Below, one piece after another: positions 25,505 through 34,251 of a DNA stretch of 64,000 nt (positions are counted from its first letter, which is position 1; the number at the start of each line of letters is the position of its first letter). Under the pieces are notes generated by a model, which searched no databases, was not told the origin of the DNA, and saw nothing but the letters and a program-made list of their open reading frames with translations. The translations under genes and the position numbers were made by a program. Location of the stretch: NCBI GenBank assembly GCA_963783945.1, contig CAWAPS010000019.1:1-64000 (forward strand). The letters are read 5' to 3'. The DNA is from CAWAPS01 sp963783945. Lineage in GTDB: Bacteria; Actinomycetota; Acidimicrobiia; Acidimicrobiales; Palsa-688.

Positions 25505-26869
25505 ATGTCCCTGCCCCGCGTGGTGGCGGTGGCCCCCGGGTCCCCAGCCGCCCGGGCCGGCCTGCAGCCCGGCGACCAGATCGTCGCCATGGAAGGCCAG
25601 CTCCCCCGTGACGTCATCGAGTACCAGCTGCTGGCCGACCAGCCGGAGCTCGAGCTCGAGCTGCGCCGGGGCGGGCTCGACCAGACCGTGACGGTGTCCC
25701 GGGAGGGCGCCGAGCCCCTCGGCATCGAAGTCCACGCCGCCCTGTTCGACCGGGTACGGACCTGCGACAACCACTGCGAGTTCTGCTTCATCCACCAGCT
25801 GCCCAAAGGGATGCGGCCCAGTCTGTACGTGCGCGACGACGACTACCGGCTGTCGTTTCTGTACGGCAACTTCACCACCCTGACCCGCTTCACCGAGGCC
25901 GACCTGGAACGGGTGATCAGCGAAGGCCTGTCGCCCCTGTGGGTCAGCATCCACGCCACCGACCCCGAGATCCGCAGCCGGATGCTGCGCAACCGCCGGG
26001 GGGCGGTGAGCCTGCGGTGGTTACGGGCCCTGCTCGACCACGGCGTCGAGGTCCACGGCCAGGTAGTCGTCTGCCCCGGGATCAACGACGGAGCCGTCCT
26101 GGAGGACACACTCGCCGGGGTGCTCGACCGCTACCCGGAACTGGCGAGCGTGGCCTGCGTGCCCCTCGGGGTCAGCCGGTTCAACACCGAAGCGACGATG
26201 AGACCCCACGACCCGGCGGAGGCCCAGGCCGTGGTGGATCTGGTGGAGGACTGGCAGCACACCTTCCTCCAAGCGGTGGGCCGCCACCTGGTCTACGCGG
26301 CGGACGAGTACTACCTGCTGACCGGCCGGTCCTTTCCTCCCCTCGGAACCTACGGCGAGCTGGCCCAACACGACAACGGCGTAGGCATGGCACGGGCGTT
26401 CGAAGCCCGCTTCCACGGGACCGCGGACCTGCCGGCGGAGGGTCCCGGAGGCTTCTTCCAGTCGGTCGACGGCGCACCGGCGGTCGGCTACCGGGCGCCC
26501 CGAGCCCCCGGCGCGGTGACCCTCCGGCCCCGGCCGGGCGCACCCGTCACCGTGCTCACCGGCGCCTACGGGGCCGAGGTGATAGGGCCGCTGGTCAGTT
26601 CGGTGCGGCCCGACGCAGAGGTCCTGACCGTCGCCAACACCTTCTTCGGCGGCAACATCGGCGTCGCCGGCCTTCTGACCGGGGGGGACCTGTCGGCCGC
26701 CCTAGAGCGGGCCCCGCTCGGTCGGCGTTACCTGCTGCCCGACGTGTGCCTGTCGGGGGGACGGTTCCTGGACGGAACGGCGGCCGAGGACCTGCCCCGG
26801 CCGGTCGAGGTGGTCCCGGCCGACGGGGCGGCACTGAGAGCCGCGCTCTCCAGAGGATATTCGGGATGA
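25505..26869 (+). CDS. DUF512 family radical-SAM protein with PDZ domain
   Basis: The 454-residue protein starts with a PDZ-like domain (residues ~1-65, VVAVAPGSPAARAGLQPGD). A radical-SAM CX3CX2C motif follows at C87, C91 and C94 (CDNHCEFCFIHQLPKGM). The C-terminal DUF512 region contains VCPGINDG, AADEYYLL and LPDVCLSGGRFLDG. The family is widespread in actinobacteria, firmicutes and cyanobacteria, commonly next to der, and its substrate is unknown. The der ATG overlaps its stop by 4 bp (ATGA), so the pair is translationally coupled. Confidence 0.9.
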   Translation: MSLPRVVAVAPGSPAARAGLQPGDQIVAMEGQLPRDVIEYQLLADQPELELELRRGGLDQTVTVSREGAEPLGIEVHAALFDRVRTCDNHCEFCFIHQLPKGMRPSLYVRDDDYRLSFLYGNFTTLTRFTEADLERVISEGLSPLWVSIHATDPEIRSRMLRNRRGAVSLRWLRALLDHGVEVHGQVVVCPGINDGAVLEDTLAGVLDRYPELASVACVPLGVSRFNTEATMRPHDPAEAQAVVDLVEDWQHTFLQAVGRHLVYAADEYYLLTGRSFPPLGTYGELAQHDNGVGMARAFEARFHGTADLPAEGPGGFFQSVDGAPAVGYRAPRAPGAVTLRPRPGAPVTVLTGAYGAEVIGPLVSSVRPDAEVLTVANTFFGGNIGVAGLLTGGDLSAALERAPLGRRYLLPDVCLSGGRFLDGTAAEDLPRPVEVVPADGAALRAALSRGYSG

Positions 26870-28209
26870 AAGGAGCGACCCCCGCGCCCCCCACCTCCCC
26901 CTTGCCCCTGGTCGCGGTGGTCGGCCGGCCGAATGTCGGCAAGAGCACCCTCGTGAACCGGATAGTCGGCCGCCGCGAGGCGATAGTGGAGGAGAAGCCG
27001 GGCGTCACCCGGGACCGCAAGTTCCTCGACGCCGAATGGGCGGGTCGCGACTTCACCATCGTCGATACCGGGGGCTGGCTGTCGGCCGCCGAGGGCCTGG
27101 ATCGCCGGGTCAGCTCCCAGGTGGAGCGGGCGATCGAAGACGCCGCCGCGGTGCTCCTCGTCGTCGACGCCGCGGTCGGTGTTACCGACGAGGATGCCCA
27201 GGTGGCGGCCATGCTCCAGCGGGCCGGCCGGCCAGTGCTCGTGGTAGCCAACAAGGTCGATGGCGAAAGCCGCGACGCCGAAGCCTGGGCCTTCTCCCGC
27301 CTCGGCCTGGGTGACCCCTACCCGGTGAGCGCGGTCCACGGGCGCGGAACGGGTGACCTGCTCGACGACCTGGTCGCCGCGTTCCCCCCCGAGCCGCCGG
27401 CCCCGGACGGCGGCGGAACCGCCTCGGACAGCCAAGGGGTCCAGGTCCCGGCCGTGGCCATCGTGGGTCGGCCCAACGTGGGGAAGTCGACCCTGTTCAA
27501 CCGCCTCATCGGCGACGAGCGTTCCATCGTGCACGATCTGCCCGGCACGACCCGCGACAGCGTGGACACCCTGGTGTCCACCACGGATGGCGACATCCGC
27601 TTCGTCGACACCGCCGGCATGCGCCGGCGGGTGAGGGATGCCGAAGGAGCCGAGTTCTACTCCATGGTCCGGGCCTTGCAGTCGCTCGACCGGGCTCAGT
27701 GCGCCCTCCTGGTCATCGACGCCTCCGACGGGATCACCCGCCAGGACCAGCGCCTGGCCGAACGGGTCGACGCCGCCGGCGGTCCGGTGGTCATCATCCT
27801 GAACAAGTGGGAGACCCTCGACGCCGAAGCGCGGGCGACGGTGAGACGGGACCTCGAGGATCGGCTGGGTTTCCTTTCGTACGCCCCGGTTCTCAAGGTG
27901 AGCGCCCGGACCGGCCTCGGGGTCCACAAGCTCTATCCGGCGCTCCGCGAGGCCATGGCCGCGTCGCAGCGCCGGGTCCCCACCGGGGAGCTCAACCGGC
28001 TCCTGGCCGAGGCTCAGGCCGCCCACCAGTCACCTGGGGGAAGGATCCTGTACGCCACCCAGGGGGCGACCGACCCCCCCACCTTCACCCTGTTCGCCAC
28101 CAAGGCTGTTCCCGCTCCCTATCTGCGGTATCTGGAGCGGCGTATCAGGGAGCATTTCGGCTTCGGGCCCACTCCCGTGGTGTTCCGGGTGCGCCGGCGG
28201 TCGTCGTGA
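26866..28209 (+). CDS. der: Ribosome-associated GTPase Der (EngA)
   Basis: Der is a double GTPase needed for 50S ribosome assembly. It has 447 residues. Two G domains are visible, each with GRPNVGKST (residue ~20 and ~195). The G3 motifs are DTGGW and DTAGMRR, and the G4 motifs are NKVD and NKWE. A C-terminal KH-like domain ends RIREHFGFGPTPVVFRVR. ATG at 26866 was chosen because upstream codons in this frame are DUF512 shadow. Confidence 0.96.
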   Translation: MKGATPAPPTSPLPLVAVVGRPNVGKSTLVNRIVGRREAIVEEKPGVTRDRKFLDAEWAGRDFTIVDTGGWLSAAEGLDRRVSSQVERAIEDAAAVLLVVDAAVGVTDEDAQVAAMLQRAGRPVLVVANKVDGESRDAEAWAFSRLGLGDPYPVSAVHGRGTGDLLDDLVAAFPPEPPAPDGGGTASDSQGVQVPAVAIVGRPNVGKSTLFNRLIGDERSIVHDLPGTTRDSVDTLVSTTDGDIRFVDTAGMRRRVRDAEGAEFYSMVRALQSLDRAQCALLVIDASDGITRQDQRLAERVDAAGGPVVIILNKWETLDAEARATVRRDLEDRLGFLSYAPVLKVSARTGLGVHKLYPALREAMAASQRRVPTGELNRLLAEAQAAHQSPGGRILYATQGATDPPTFTLFATKAVPAPYLRYLERRIREHFGFGPTPVVFRVRRRSS

Positions 28210-28262
28210 AAATCGGGGCGGTGACGGTTCAAGCGCGCCGCGTCGGAAACGCCGGGGTCTAG

Positions 28263-28268
28263 TAGCGT
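28263..28268 (+). promoter_or_regulatory. -10 element (TAGCGT)
   Basis: TAGCGT ends 7 nt before the ATG at 28276. Confidence 0.45.
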
Positions 28269-28275
28269 TCGTAGT

Positions 28276-29367
28276 ATGTTCACCCAGCCGTGGCTGGCTG
28301 CCGCGGCCGTGTTCTGCGCCGTAGCCGCGGCTTTGTGGAGCCGCGCCGCGGCTCGTCTGAGCCGGGCGGCGCGGCGGATCGAAGCGGAGACCGCTTCGTC
28401 CTCGCATGGCCGCGACGCGTCCGAGCTGGCCCGGGCCGGGTTCGACAAGAACCTGCACAACGCCCTCCTCTACTCCATCCTGACCATCGGGTTCGCGGTC
28501 GCTTCGGTCTCCGACTCGGTCTGGTACGAGCTGCCCCTCCTGGCCGTGGGCATCCCCGTCGTCATCTCCATCCGCTACGCCCCGCGCTTCTTCTCCGAGG
28601 CCCGACTGGCGGAGAACCGGGCCATGCTCGAGCGGCGAGCCGAGGAGGTCCTGGCCCAGGAGCAGCTGGCCCCCCGCCGGTGGGCCGACCGGCTGGCCCC
28701 CGAGGACCTGCCCCACGTGGAGGGATTCGAGCTCGGCCGGGTGTACGAGCCGGGCACCGGGATGATGGCCGGGGACTTCTACGACGTGTTCTCCACGTCT
28801 CCCCACCGGGTGGCGGCGCTGATCGGCGACGTCGCCGGCCACGGCATAGAGCCTTCCATCACCGCCTTCCAGGTCAAGTACCTGCTGCGGACGTTCCTGC
28901 GCCAGTACCGGGACCCGGCCCAGGCCCTAGAGGAGCTCAACAAGGTTCTGGCCGTGAATGGTCGGCCGGAGGATCTGGTGTCGGTGTGCGTGGTCATTCT
29001 CGACACCGACGCCGGCACCATGCGCCACGCCTCCGCCGGCCACCCGGCGGCCTGGCTCTGGCAGGACTCGGAGATGTACGCCCTGCGGTCCACCGGCCCG
29101 CTGCTCACCCTCGACCCGGACGCCTCCTACCACTCCCGGGAGCTGCGGATGATGGTCGGAGACGTTTTGCTGCTTTACACCGACGGGCTGGCCGAAGCCC
29201 GCTCGGGCGGCCAGATCTTCGGAGAGGAGCGCATCGCCGGGATCATCCGCCGGGACCCCGGCCAGGACGCCACCATCCTCTGCAAGGACCTGCTCGAGGC
29301 GGCCCGGGACTTCGCGTCCGAACCGCTGACCGACGACGTGGCGATACTCGCCATCAGGCGGGTCTGA
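28276..29367 (+). CDS. Membrane-anchored SpoIIE/PP2C-type serine phosphatase
   Basis: The 363-residue protein has a hydrophobic N-terminal segment (residues ~6-22) and a second pair around 70-98. A PPM/SpoIIE phosphatase domain then runs from ~155 to the end. Metal-binding and core motifs are MMAGDFYDVF, LIGDVAGHGIEPS, HASAGHPAAWLW and LLLYTDGLAEARS, with a final LTDDVAILAIRR. Such enzymes often dephosphorylate anti-sigma-factor antagonists (family knowledge). No sigma, STAS or anti-sigma gene lies nearby, so the target is unknown. Confidence 0.88.
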   Translation: MFTQPWLAAAAVFCAVAAALWSRAAARLSRAARRIEAETASSSHGRDASELARAGFDKNLHNALLYSILTIGFAVASVSDSVWYELPLLAVGIPVVISIRYAPRFFSEARLAENRAMLERRAEEVLAQEQLAPRRWADRLAPEDLPHVEGFELGRVYEPGTGMMAGDFYDVFSTSPHRVAALIGDVAGHGIEPSITAFQVKYLLRTFLRQYRDPAQALEELNKVLAVNGRPEDLVSVCVVILDTDAGTMRHASAGHPAAWLWQDSEMYALRSTGPLLTLDPDASYHSRELRMMVGDVLLLYTDGLAEARSGGQIFGEERIAGIIRRDPGQDATILCKDLLEAARDFASEPLTDDVAILAIRRV

Positions 29368-29385
29368 CGCCGGCGCAGAGACGCA

Positions 29386-29586
29386 ATGCCCTGGTGCGAC
29401 GATTGCAGCAAGTTCTGGAACCCCCCGAGCATGGGGCCGGGTGGCGAGTGCCCTTCGTGCGGCAAGGTGGTGGCGCCGCCCCGCAAGGGTATCCCCTGGC
29501 ATTTCAAGCTGATGCTCGTGGCCTTCGCCGGGTACATGGTCTACCGGATCTACTGGCTGGCCGAATGGCTGCCCAAGCACATCTAG
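29386..29586 (+). CDS. Small zinc-ribbon membrane protein
   Basis: The 66-residue protein has four cysteines in two CxxC pairs (WCDDCSKF and ECPSCGKVV) that could bind zinc. One transmembrane helix follows (FKLMLVAFAGYMVYRIYWL). The ATG lies 18 bp after the phosphatase stop, so the two are probably co-transcribed. The function is unknown. Confidence 0.75.
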   Translation: MPWCDDCSKFWNPPSMGPGGECPSCGKVVAPPRKGIPWHFKLMLVAFAGYMVYRIYWLAEWLPKHI

Positions 29587-29656
29587 CCCGAGTCCCCGCT
29601 CGTCCGCCAACCGGTTCAACGAGCGCCGGCGACAAGTACTAGGGTCGGGGCTTCCA

Positions 29657-29730
29657 CGGGCGGTGGCGCAGTTTGGTAGCGCACCAGACTGGGGGTCTGG
29701 GGGTCGCGAGTTCAAGTCTCGCCCGCCCGA
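29657..29730 (+). tRNA. tRNA-Pro (anticodon GGG)
   Basis: A complete cloverleaf is visible. Acceptor CGGGCGG pairs with CCGCCCG, and the D-arm is GCGC/GCGC. The anticodon arm CCAGA/TCTGG has loop CTGGGGG, and the T-arm is GCGAG-TTCAAGT-CTCGC. The anticodon GGG reads proline. CCA is not encoded. Confidence 0.95.
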
Positions 29731-29736
29731 CAGGAA

Positions 29737-29767
29737 AGCCCCGGGGCCTGCACCCCGGGGCTCTCTT
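29737..29767 (+). terminator. Terminator after tRNA-Pro
   Basis: AGCCCCGGGG pairs with CCCCGGGGCT around CCTGCA, followed by CTCTT. It begins 7 nt after the tRNA. Confidence 0.7.
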
Positions 29768-29805
29768 GCCGATCATGTGGGTGCCAGCGCAGGTATCCGC
29801 GCCTG

Positions 29806-30123
29806 CTACCAGCCTGGCGTGTAGCCGCCCTTGCCCATAGCTGCGCTGGTCTCCCAGTCCATGTCCTCATCGACCCCGCCGAAGACCTCGGTGATCCAGT
29901 CGAGGCGCTCCTTCAGGATCCGCTGCACCCCGGCCTGCAGAGTGGTGCTGCTGACGGCACACGACGAGCAAGAGCCCTGCAGCTGAACCTCGATCACGCC
30001 CGATTCCACATCGGCGCTGACGAGCACCAGGTCACCGCCGTCAGCCTGTACCGCCGGGCGGATCAGGTCGATCAGCTCGTTGAGGTTGGCCAGCCGGGAA
30101 GCCCGTTCGTCATCTGTGATCAC
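29806..30123 (-). CDS. NifU-like Fe-S scaffold domain protein
   Basis: This is a stand-alone NifU C-terminal domain (105 residues), which carries or transfers iron-sulfur clusters. The cluster-binding CxxC is C52/C55 in QGSCSSCAVS, and IRPAVQADGGDLVLV is the family start. The C-terminal extension (GVDEDMDWETSAAM) is lineage-specific. The start is GTG at 30123, with CACAAT 6 nt upstream as a possible -10. Confidence 0.92.
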   Translation of the reverse strand: MITDDERASRLANLNELIDLIRPAVQADGGDLVLVSADVESGVIEVQLQGSCSSCAVSSTTLQAGVQRILKERLDWITEVFGGVDEDMDWETSAAMGKGGYTPGW

Positions 30124-30250
30124 CCCACCATTGTGCCAGGCGGCAACGGGCTAGCGGTGACCGCCGCCCGGGCCCCCCGGTCCTCTCTTTCTGGCCGTTC
30201 TCGACCCGGGCCGGGCCCGCACCGACGGGAGCCGGCTTTCTTGCCGGCGG

Positions 30251-30256
30251 TAACGT
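30251..30256 (+). promoter_or_regulatory. -10 element (TAACGT)
   Basis: TAACGT ends 7 nt before the ATG at 30264. Confidence 0.4.
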
Positions 30257-30263
30257 GAGACCG

Positions 30264-30653
30264 ATGATGGCAACCGCGGCCCCAGCCGAGCGGCGCCCGG
30301 GACGATCCCGGCGGGGCTACTGGCTGCCGGCGGTCATCGCCATGACCGTTCTGCTGGCGATCGCCGCGGCCGTGGGCGCCGGCGATCTTGACCACTCCCC
30401 GCCGAAGACCCTCGCCGGATCCGACGTTGCCTCCCAGATTGCCATCGGAATCCAGGTGCAGCAGGGCAGTACCAGCCCGCCGTCGGTGTACTGCCCCGAT
30501 CACGAGGTCGTCCGTTCCGGGCTGACCTTCGACTGCACCCTCGGCACCGGCCCAAACCGGCGCACGGTGAGGGTGGTCGAGGTCGACGCCCGCGGTCACC
30601 TGCGCTGGCAGATCACGGGCGTCGCCCACCGAGAGCCCCTCTCGGTGCGTTGA
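30264..30653 (+). CDS. Single-pass membrane protein with DUF4333-like domain
   Basis: The 129-residue protein has a basic N-terminus and one transmembrane helix (WLPAVIAMTVLLAIAAAVGA). An extracytoplasmic domain of ~95 residues follows. Its two cysteines (VYCPDHEV and FDCTLG) and the pattern around them resemble DUF4333, a small secreted domain common in actinobacteria. The function is unknown. ATG at 30264 was preferred over GTG at 30255 because it follows the -10 by 7 nt. Confidence 0.7.
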   Translation: MMATAAPAERRPGRSRRGYWLPAVIAMTVLLAIAAAVGAGDLDHSPPKTLAGSDVASQIAIGIQVQQGSTSPPSVYCPDHEVVRSGLTFDCTLGTGPNRRTVRVVEVDARGHLRWQITGVAHREPLSVR

Positions 30654-30679
30654 TAGAGACCGATCGGGAGCGCGCCCTT

Positions 30680-30685
30680 TAGACT
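30680..30685 (+). promoter_or_regulatory. -10 element (TAGACT), pgsA operon
   Basis: TAGACT ends 6 nt before the GTG at 30692. Confidence 0.5.
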
Positions 30686-30691
30686 TCGGCC

Positions 30692-31306
30692 GTGGCGACG
30701 GAGGCGAGGTCACAGGAGGATCGGATTCTCACTGTCCCCAATGCCATCACCGCGATCCGGCTGGCCTGCATCCCGGTATTCGTGATCCTGCTCCTGCGCC
30801 CCGACCACGCCGGCTGGTACTCGGCGGCCATCCTGCTCGGAGTGCTCGGCGTCACCGACGGGGTGGACGGCTACGTGGCCCGCCATTTCGATCAGGTCTC
30901 GACCGTAGGCAAAGTGATGGACCCGGTAGCCGACCGCATGCTGCTCGGCGTCGCCGGCCTGTCGATAATCGCCGTCGGGGCCGTTCCGCTCTGGGTCGGG
31001 ATCGCGGCCATCAGCCGAGAAGTGCTGGTGGCGGTGGGGTTCCTGTATGTCGCGGCCGTAGGTGGCCGGCGCATGGACGTCCAGTGGGCCGGCAAGGCCG
31101 GGACCTTCGGTCTGATGTTCGCGTTCCCGTTGTTCCTCATAGGGCACGCCAACGACAACTGGCATGAGGTCGCCGAGATACTCGCCTGGATAGCTGTCGT
31201 GCCCGCCCTGATCCTCGGCTGGTTCGCCGCGTTCACGTATATTCCGAAGGCGCGGGTGGCGCTGGCGGAAGCCCGACGGTCGCGGATCGAGGAGGGGGGA
31301 CAATGA
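30692..31306 (+). CDS. CDP-alcohol phosphatidyltransferase (PgsA-like)
   Basis: This membrane enzyme transfers a phosphatidyl group from CDP-diacylglycerol to an alcohol, most likely glycerol-3-phosphate (PgsA). The family signature DG-x2-AR-x8-G-x3-D-x3-D is seen as DGVDGYVARHF then GKVMDPVAD. VPNAITAIRLACIPVFV is the usual N-terminus, and four to five further membrane segments follow. It has 204 residues. The gene overlaps the downstream nucleotidyltransferase gene by 4 bp. Phosphatidylinositol-phosphate synthase is an alternative. Confidence 0.88.
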   Translation: MATEARSQEDRILTVPNAITAIRLACIPVFVILLLRPDHAGWYSAAILLGVLGVTDGVDGYVARHFDQVSTVGKVMDPVADRMLLGVAGLSIIAVGAVPLWVGIAAISREVLVAVGFLYVAAVGGRRMDVQWAGKAGTFGLMFAFPLFLIGHANDNWHEVAEILAWIAVVPALILGWFAAFTYIPKARVALAEARRSRIEEGGQ

Positions 31307-33804
31307 AAGCTGTCATCATGGCCGGCGGCGAGGGCACCCGGCTACGGCCCCTCACGTCCAATCAGCCCAAGCCGATGATGCCCGTCGCCAACCGGCCGAT
31401 GATGCAGCACGTCGTTGAGCTTCTGAAGACCCACGGTTTCGAGGAGATCGTGGTGACCGTGGGCTTTCAGGCCAACGCCATCCGCACCTATTTCGGGAAT
31501 GGGGCGGAGTTCGGGGTGCGGATGGCGTATGCCACCGAGGAAACCCCGCTCGGCACTGCAGGATCGGTCCGCAACGCCATGGACGAGCTGGACGAGCCTT
31601 TCCTGGTGATATCGGGCGACGTCCTCACCGACATCGACCTGACCGCCGTGGTCGACTTCCACGAGGACCGCAAGGCCGTGGTGACGATAGGCCTCAAGGC
31701 CATGGAGAACCCCCTGGAATTCGGGATCGTGATCACCCGCAAGGACGGGTCAATCGAGCGTTTCCTGGAGAAGCCGTCGTGGGGTCAGGTGTTCTCCGAC
31801 ACCATCAACACCGGCATCTACGTGCTGCAGCCCGAAGTCTTCGACTACATCGAGCCCCACAAGCCGGTCGACTTCTCGTCGGATGTGTTCCCGCGCCTGC
31901 TCGGCGAGGTACCCATGTACGGGTACATCGCTGACGGCTACTGGGAGGACATCGGCACCCTGGAGGCCTACATCAAGGCCCACCAGGACATCCTGGACCG
32001 TCAGGTGAACCTGGACCTGCCGGGGTTCCGGATCGGCGAGGGCATCTGGCTGGGCGAGGGGTCGGAGATAGATCCCGAGGCGACCGTCGACGGACCCGCC
32101 ATCATCGGGGACTACTGCCGGGTCGAGGCCGGGGCCCACCTGGCCGAGTACACCATCCTGGGGTCGAACGTCCGGGTCGGGAACGACGCGTTCCTCGAAC
32201 GGACCGTGGTGCACGACAACGTCTATCTGGGTCCCGGAGTGCGCCTGCGCGGCGCGGTGGTAGGACGTTCGAGCGACCTGCGCCGGGGGGCGCGTGTGGA
32301 GGAGGGGGTGGTGATCGGTGACGAGTGCTTCGTGGGCGAGCACGCCGTCATCCACCCCGGAGTCAAGGTGTACCCGTTCAAGACGGTCGAGCAAGGGGCG
32401 ATCGTCAACTCCTCGATCGTCTGGGAATCGCGGGGCGCCCGCAGCCTGTTCAGCCGGACGGGTGTGACCGGCCTGGCCAACGTGGACATCTCGCCTGAGC
32501 TCGCGGTCCGGCTGGCCATGGCGTACGGCACCACCATGAAGAAAGGCTCGACGGTCGTGGCCTCGAGGGACACGAGCCGAGCGGCCCGGGTGCTGAAGCG
32601 GGCATTGATGGTAGGACTCAACGCGGCGGGCGTGGACGTGGCCGACCTCGAAGTGGCGACCGTGCCCGTAACCCGCTTCGGGGTTCGCAACGAACGGGGC
32701 AGCGGAGGGATGTCGGTCCGCCTGGCACGGGACGACCCGCAGTCGGTGATCATCCGGTTCTTCGACTCTGGTGGCATCGACATTTCCGAAGCGGCCCAGA
32801 AGAAGATCGAGCGGCTGTTCTACCGGGAGGACTACCGCCGGTCGCTGGCCGGCGAGATCGGGGACATCAACTTCCCGGTGCGCACCGCGGAGTTCTACAC
32901 CGCGGTGCTCATGGAGAACGTCGACGTCGAAGCAATTCGCTCCGCCCGGTTCAAAGTGGTCCTGGACTACGCCTACGGAGCCGCCAGCTTCGTCATGCCC
33001 AACGTGCTCTCGAAGCTGGGAGCCGAGGTGCTTTCGGTCAATCCGTACGCCTCGACCCGCCAATCCTTGACATTCAACCGATGGGAACACGCGGCCCAGG
33101 TGTCGGGATTGGTGAAGGCGTCGGGCGCCCATCTCGGCGCGGTCATCGACACCGACGGCGAGTACGTGACTTTCGTGGACGACACCGGCCACATCCTGAC
33201 CGACGACCAGGGGCTGATGGCTTTGCTGCATCTGGTCCTGGCCGACGCCCGGCGCCGGAACATCTCTGCTCCCGCCGTCGCCCTGCCGGTATCGGTTGGG
33301 CGAGCAGTCGAAAGGATGTGCCAGGACGCGGGGGCCGACCTGGTTTGGACCAAGAGTTCCACCCCCGCGCTGATGGAGGTGGCGTCCCAGCCGGGCATCC
33401 GCTTTGCCGCCAGCCAGGAGGGCGGCTACATATTCCCGTCCTTTCTCCCTGCTTACGACGCCGTGTGCACCTTTGTGGAGACGCTGGGCTTGCTGGCATC
33501 TACGCAGAGCCGCCTGTCGGCGACGGTCGGCCGCCTGCCGGTGGTCCGGCTGGCCCACGAAGCTGTCGTCACCCCGTGGGAGAAGAAGGGCACGGTCATG
33601 CGTACAGCCATGGAATGGGTCAAGGACCGGGAGGTGTTGCTCGTCGACGGGGTCAAGATCCTGCACGACAACGGGTGGGCCCTGGTGTTACCCGACCCCG
33701 AGGAGCCCCTCACCCACGTGTGGTCAGAGGCCGATACTGACGCCGATGCCCGGTCCAGAGCCCAGGAGTACGCTCGCCGCATCCGAAACCTGTTGCGGTC
33801 CTAG
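31303..33804 (+). CDS. Sugar-1-phosphate nucleotidyltransferase fused to phosphomannomutase-like domain
   Basis: The 833-residue protein has three parts. Residues 1-235 are a nucleotidyltransferase (MAGGEGTRLRPLTSNQPKPM, GDVLTDIDL, EKPSWGQVFSDTINTGIYV), probably mannose-1-phosphate guanylyltransferase. Residues ~250-370 are a left-handed beta-helix of hexapeptide repeats. Residues ~375-833 resemble a phosphomannomutase. In this last part the catalytic phosphoserine loop (normally TASHNP) reads MSVRLARDDP, and the metal site (normally DGDxDR) reads DTDGEYVTF. Mutase activity is therefore doubtful, and a regulatory or substrate-binding role is inferred. Such long forms are known in actinobacteria and cyanobacteria. 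The GDP-mannose product would feed cell-envelope glycans. Confidence 0.88.
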   Translation: MKAVIMAGGEGTRLRPLTSNQPKPMMPVANRPMMQHVVELLKTHGFEEIVVTVGFQANAIRTYFGNGAEFGVRMAYATEETPLGTAGSVRNAMDELDEPFLVISGDVLTDIDLTAVVDFHEDRKAVVTIGLKAMENPLEFGIVITRKDGSIERFLEKPSWGQVFSDTINTGIYVLQPEVFDYIEPHKPVDFSSDVFPRLLGEVPMYGYIADGYWEDIGTLEAYIKAHQDILDRQVNLDLPGFRIGEGIWLGEGSEIDPEATVDGPAIIGDYCRVEAGAHLAEYTILGSNVRVGNDAFLERTVVHDNVYLGPGVRLRGAVVGRSSDLRRGARVEEGVVIGDECFVGEHAVIHPGVKVYPFKTVEQGAIVNSSIVWESRGARSLFSRTGVTGLANVDISPELAVRLAMAYGTTMKKGSTVVASRDTSRAARVLKRALMVGLNAAGVDVADLEVATVPVTRFGVRNERGSGGMSVRLARDDPQSVIIRFFDSGGIDISEAAQKKIERLFYREDYRRSLAGEIGDINFPVRTAEFYTAVLMENVDVEAIRSARFKVVLDYAYGAASFVMPNVLSKLGAEVLSVNPYASTRQSLTFNRWEHAAQVSGLVKASGAHLGAVIDTDGEYVTFVDDTGHILTDDQGLMALLHLVLADARRRNISAPAVALPVSVGRAVERMCQDAGADLVWTKSSTPALMEVASQPGIRFAASQEGGYIFPSFLPAYDAVCTFVETLGLLASTQSRLSATVGRLPVVRLAHEAVVTPWEKKGTVMRTAMEWVKDREVLLVDGVKILHDNGWALVLPDPEEPLTHVWSEADTDADARSRAQEYARRIRNLLRS

Positions 33805-33850
33805 GTGTGACAGGGGGACGCCAACAGTAGCAACCGGCAGGCGGTTCCAG

Positions 33851-33856
33851 TAAGTT
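33851..33856 (+). promoter_or_regulatory. -10 element (TAAGTT), gcvH
   Basis: TAAGTT ends 7 nt before the gcvH ATG at 33864. Confidence 0.45.
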
Positions 33857-33863
33857 CCGGGGG

Positions 33864-34244
33864 ATGAACGTCCCTGAGGATCTTCGCTACACGACTGATC
33901 ACGAGTGGCTTCGACTCGAGGGAGAGCATCTGCGCATCGGTATCACGGACTATGCCCAGGACGCCCTCGGCGACGTGGTGTTCGTCCAACTCCCCGAGCC
34001 GGGGGCGAAGGTAACGGCGGGAGAAGCGTTCGGAGAGGTGGAGTCCACGAAATCGGTATCAGATGTGTACGCGCCCGTCAGCGGGACGGTCGTCGAGGTC
34101 AACACCGAGCTCGGCGAGGCCCCACAGCGGCTGAACGAGGATCCGTACGGGGAAGGCTGGCTGTGCGTGATCACATCGGACGAAGCAGATGCCGCCTCGT
34201 CTCTATTGGATGCTGAGGCGTACCTGAAGCTCATCGAGAGTTAG
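33864..34244 (+). CDS. gcvH: Glycine cleavage system H protein
   Basis: GcvH carries the aminomethyl group on lipoyl-lysine in the glycine cleavage system. It has 126 residues. The lipoylation site is K63 in VESTKSVSD, and DHEWLR and GITDYAQDALGDVVFV are family motifs. gcvT lies 3.4 kb downstream, separated by four regulator-type genes. gcvP is not in the window. The FHA gene follows after 7 bp. Confidence 0.96.
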   Translation: MNVPEDLRYTTDHEWLRLEGEHLRIGITDYAQDALGDVVFVQLPEPGAKVTAGEAFGEVESTKSVSDVYAPVSGTVVEVNTELGEAPQRLNEDPYGEGWLCVITSDEADAASSLLDAEAYLKLIES

Positions 34245-34251
34245 AAGGGCC

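Noticed and set aside
30120..30713. 197-codon minus-strand frame over the DUF4333-like gene
   Set aside because: It has no motif and is opposite a plus-strand gene with a clear membrane helix and paired cysteines.
31750..33666. 638-codon minus-strand open frame
   Set aside because: It lies wholly opposite the nucleotidyltransferase/phosphomannomutase fusion, whose motifs are unmistakable. High GC keeps antisense frames open.
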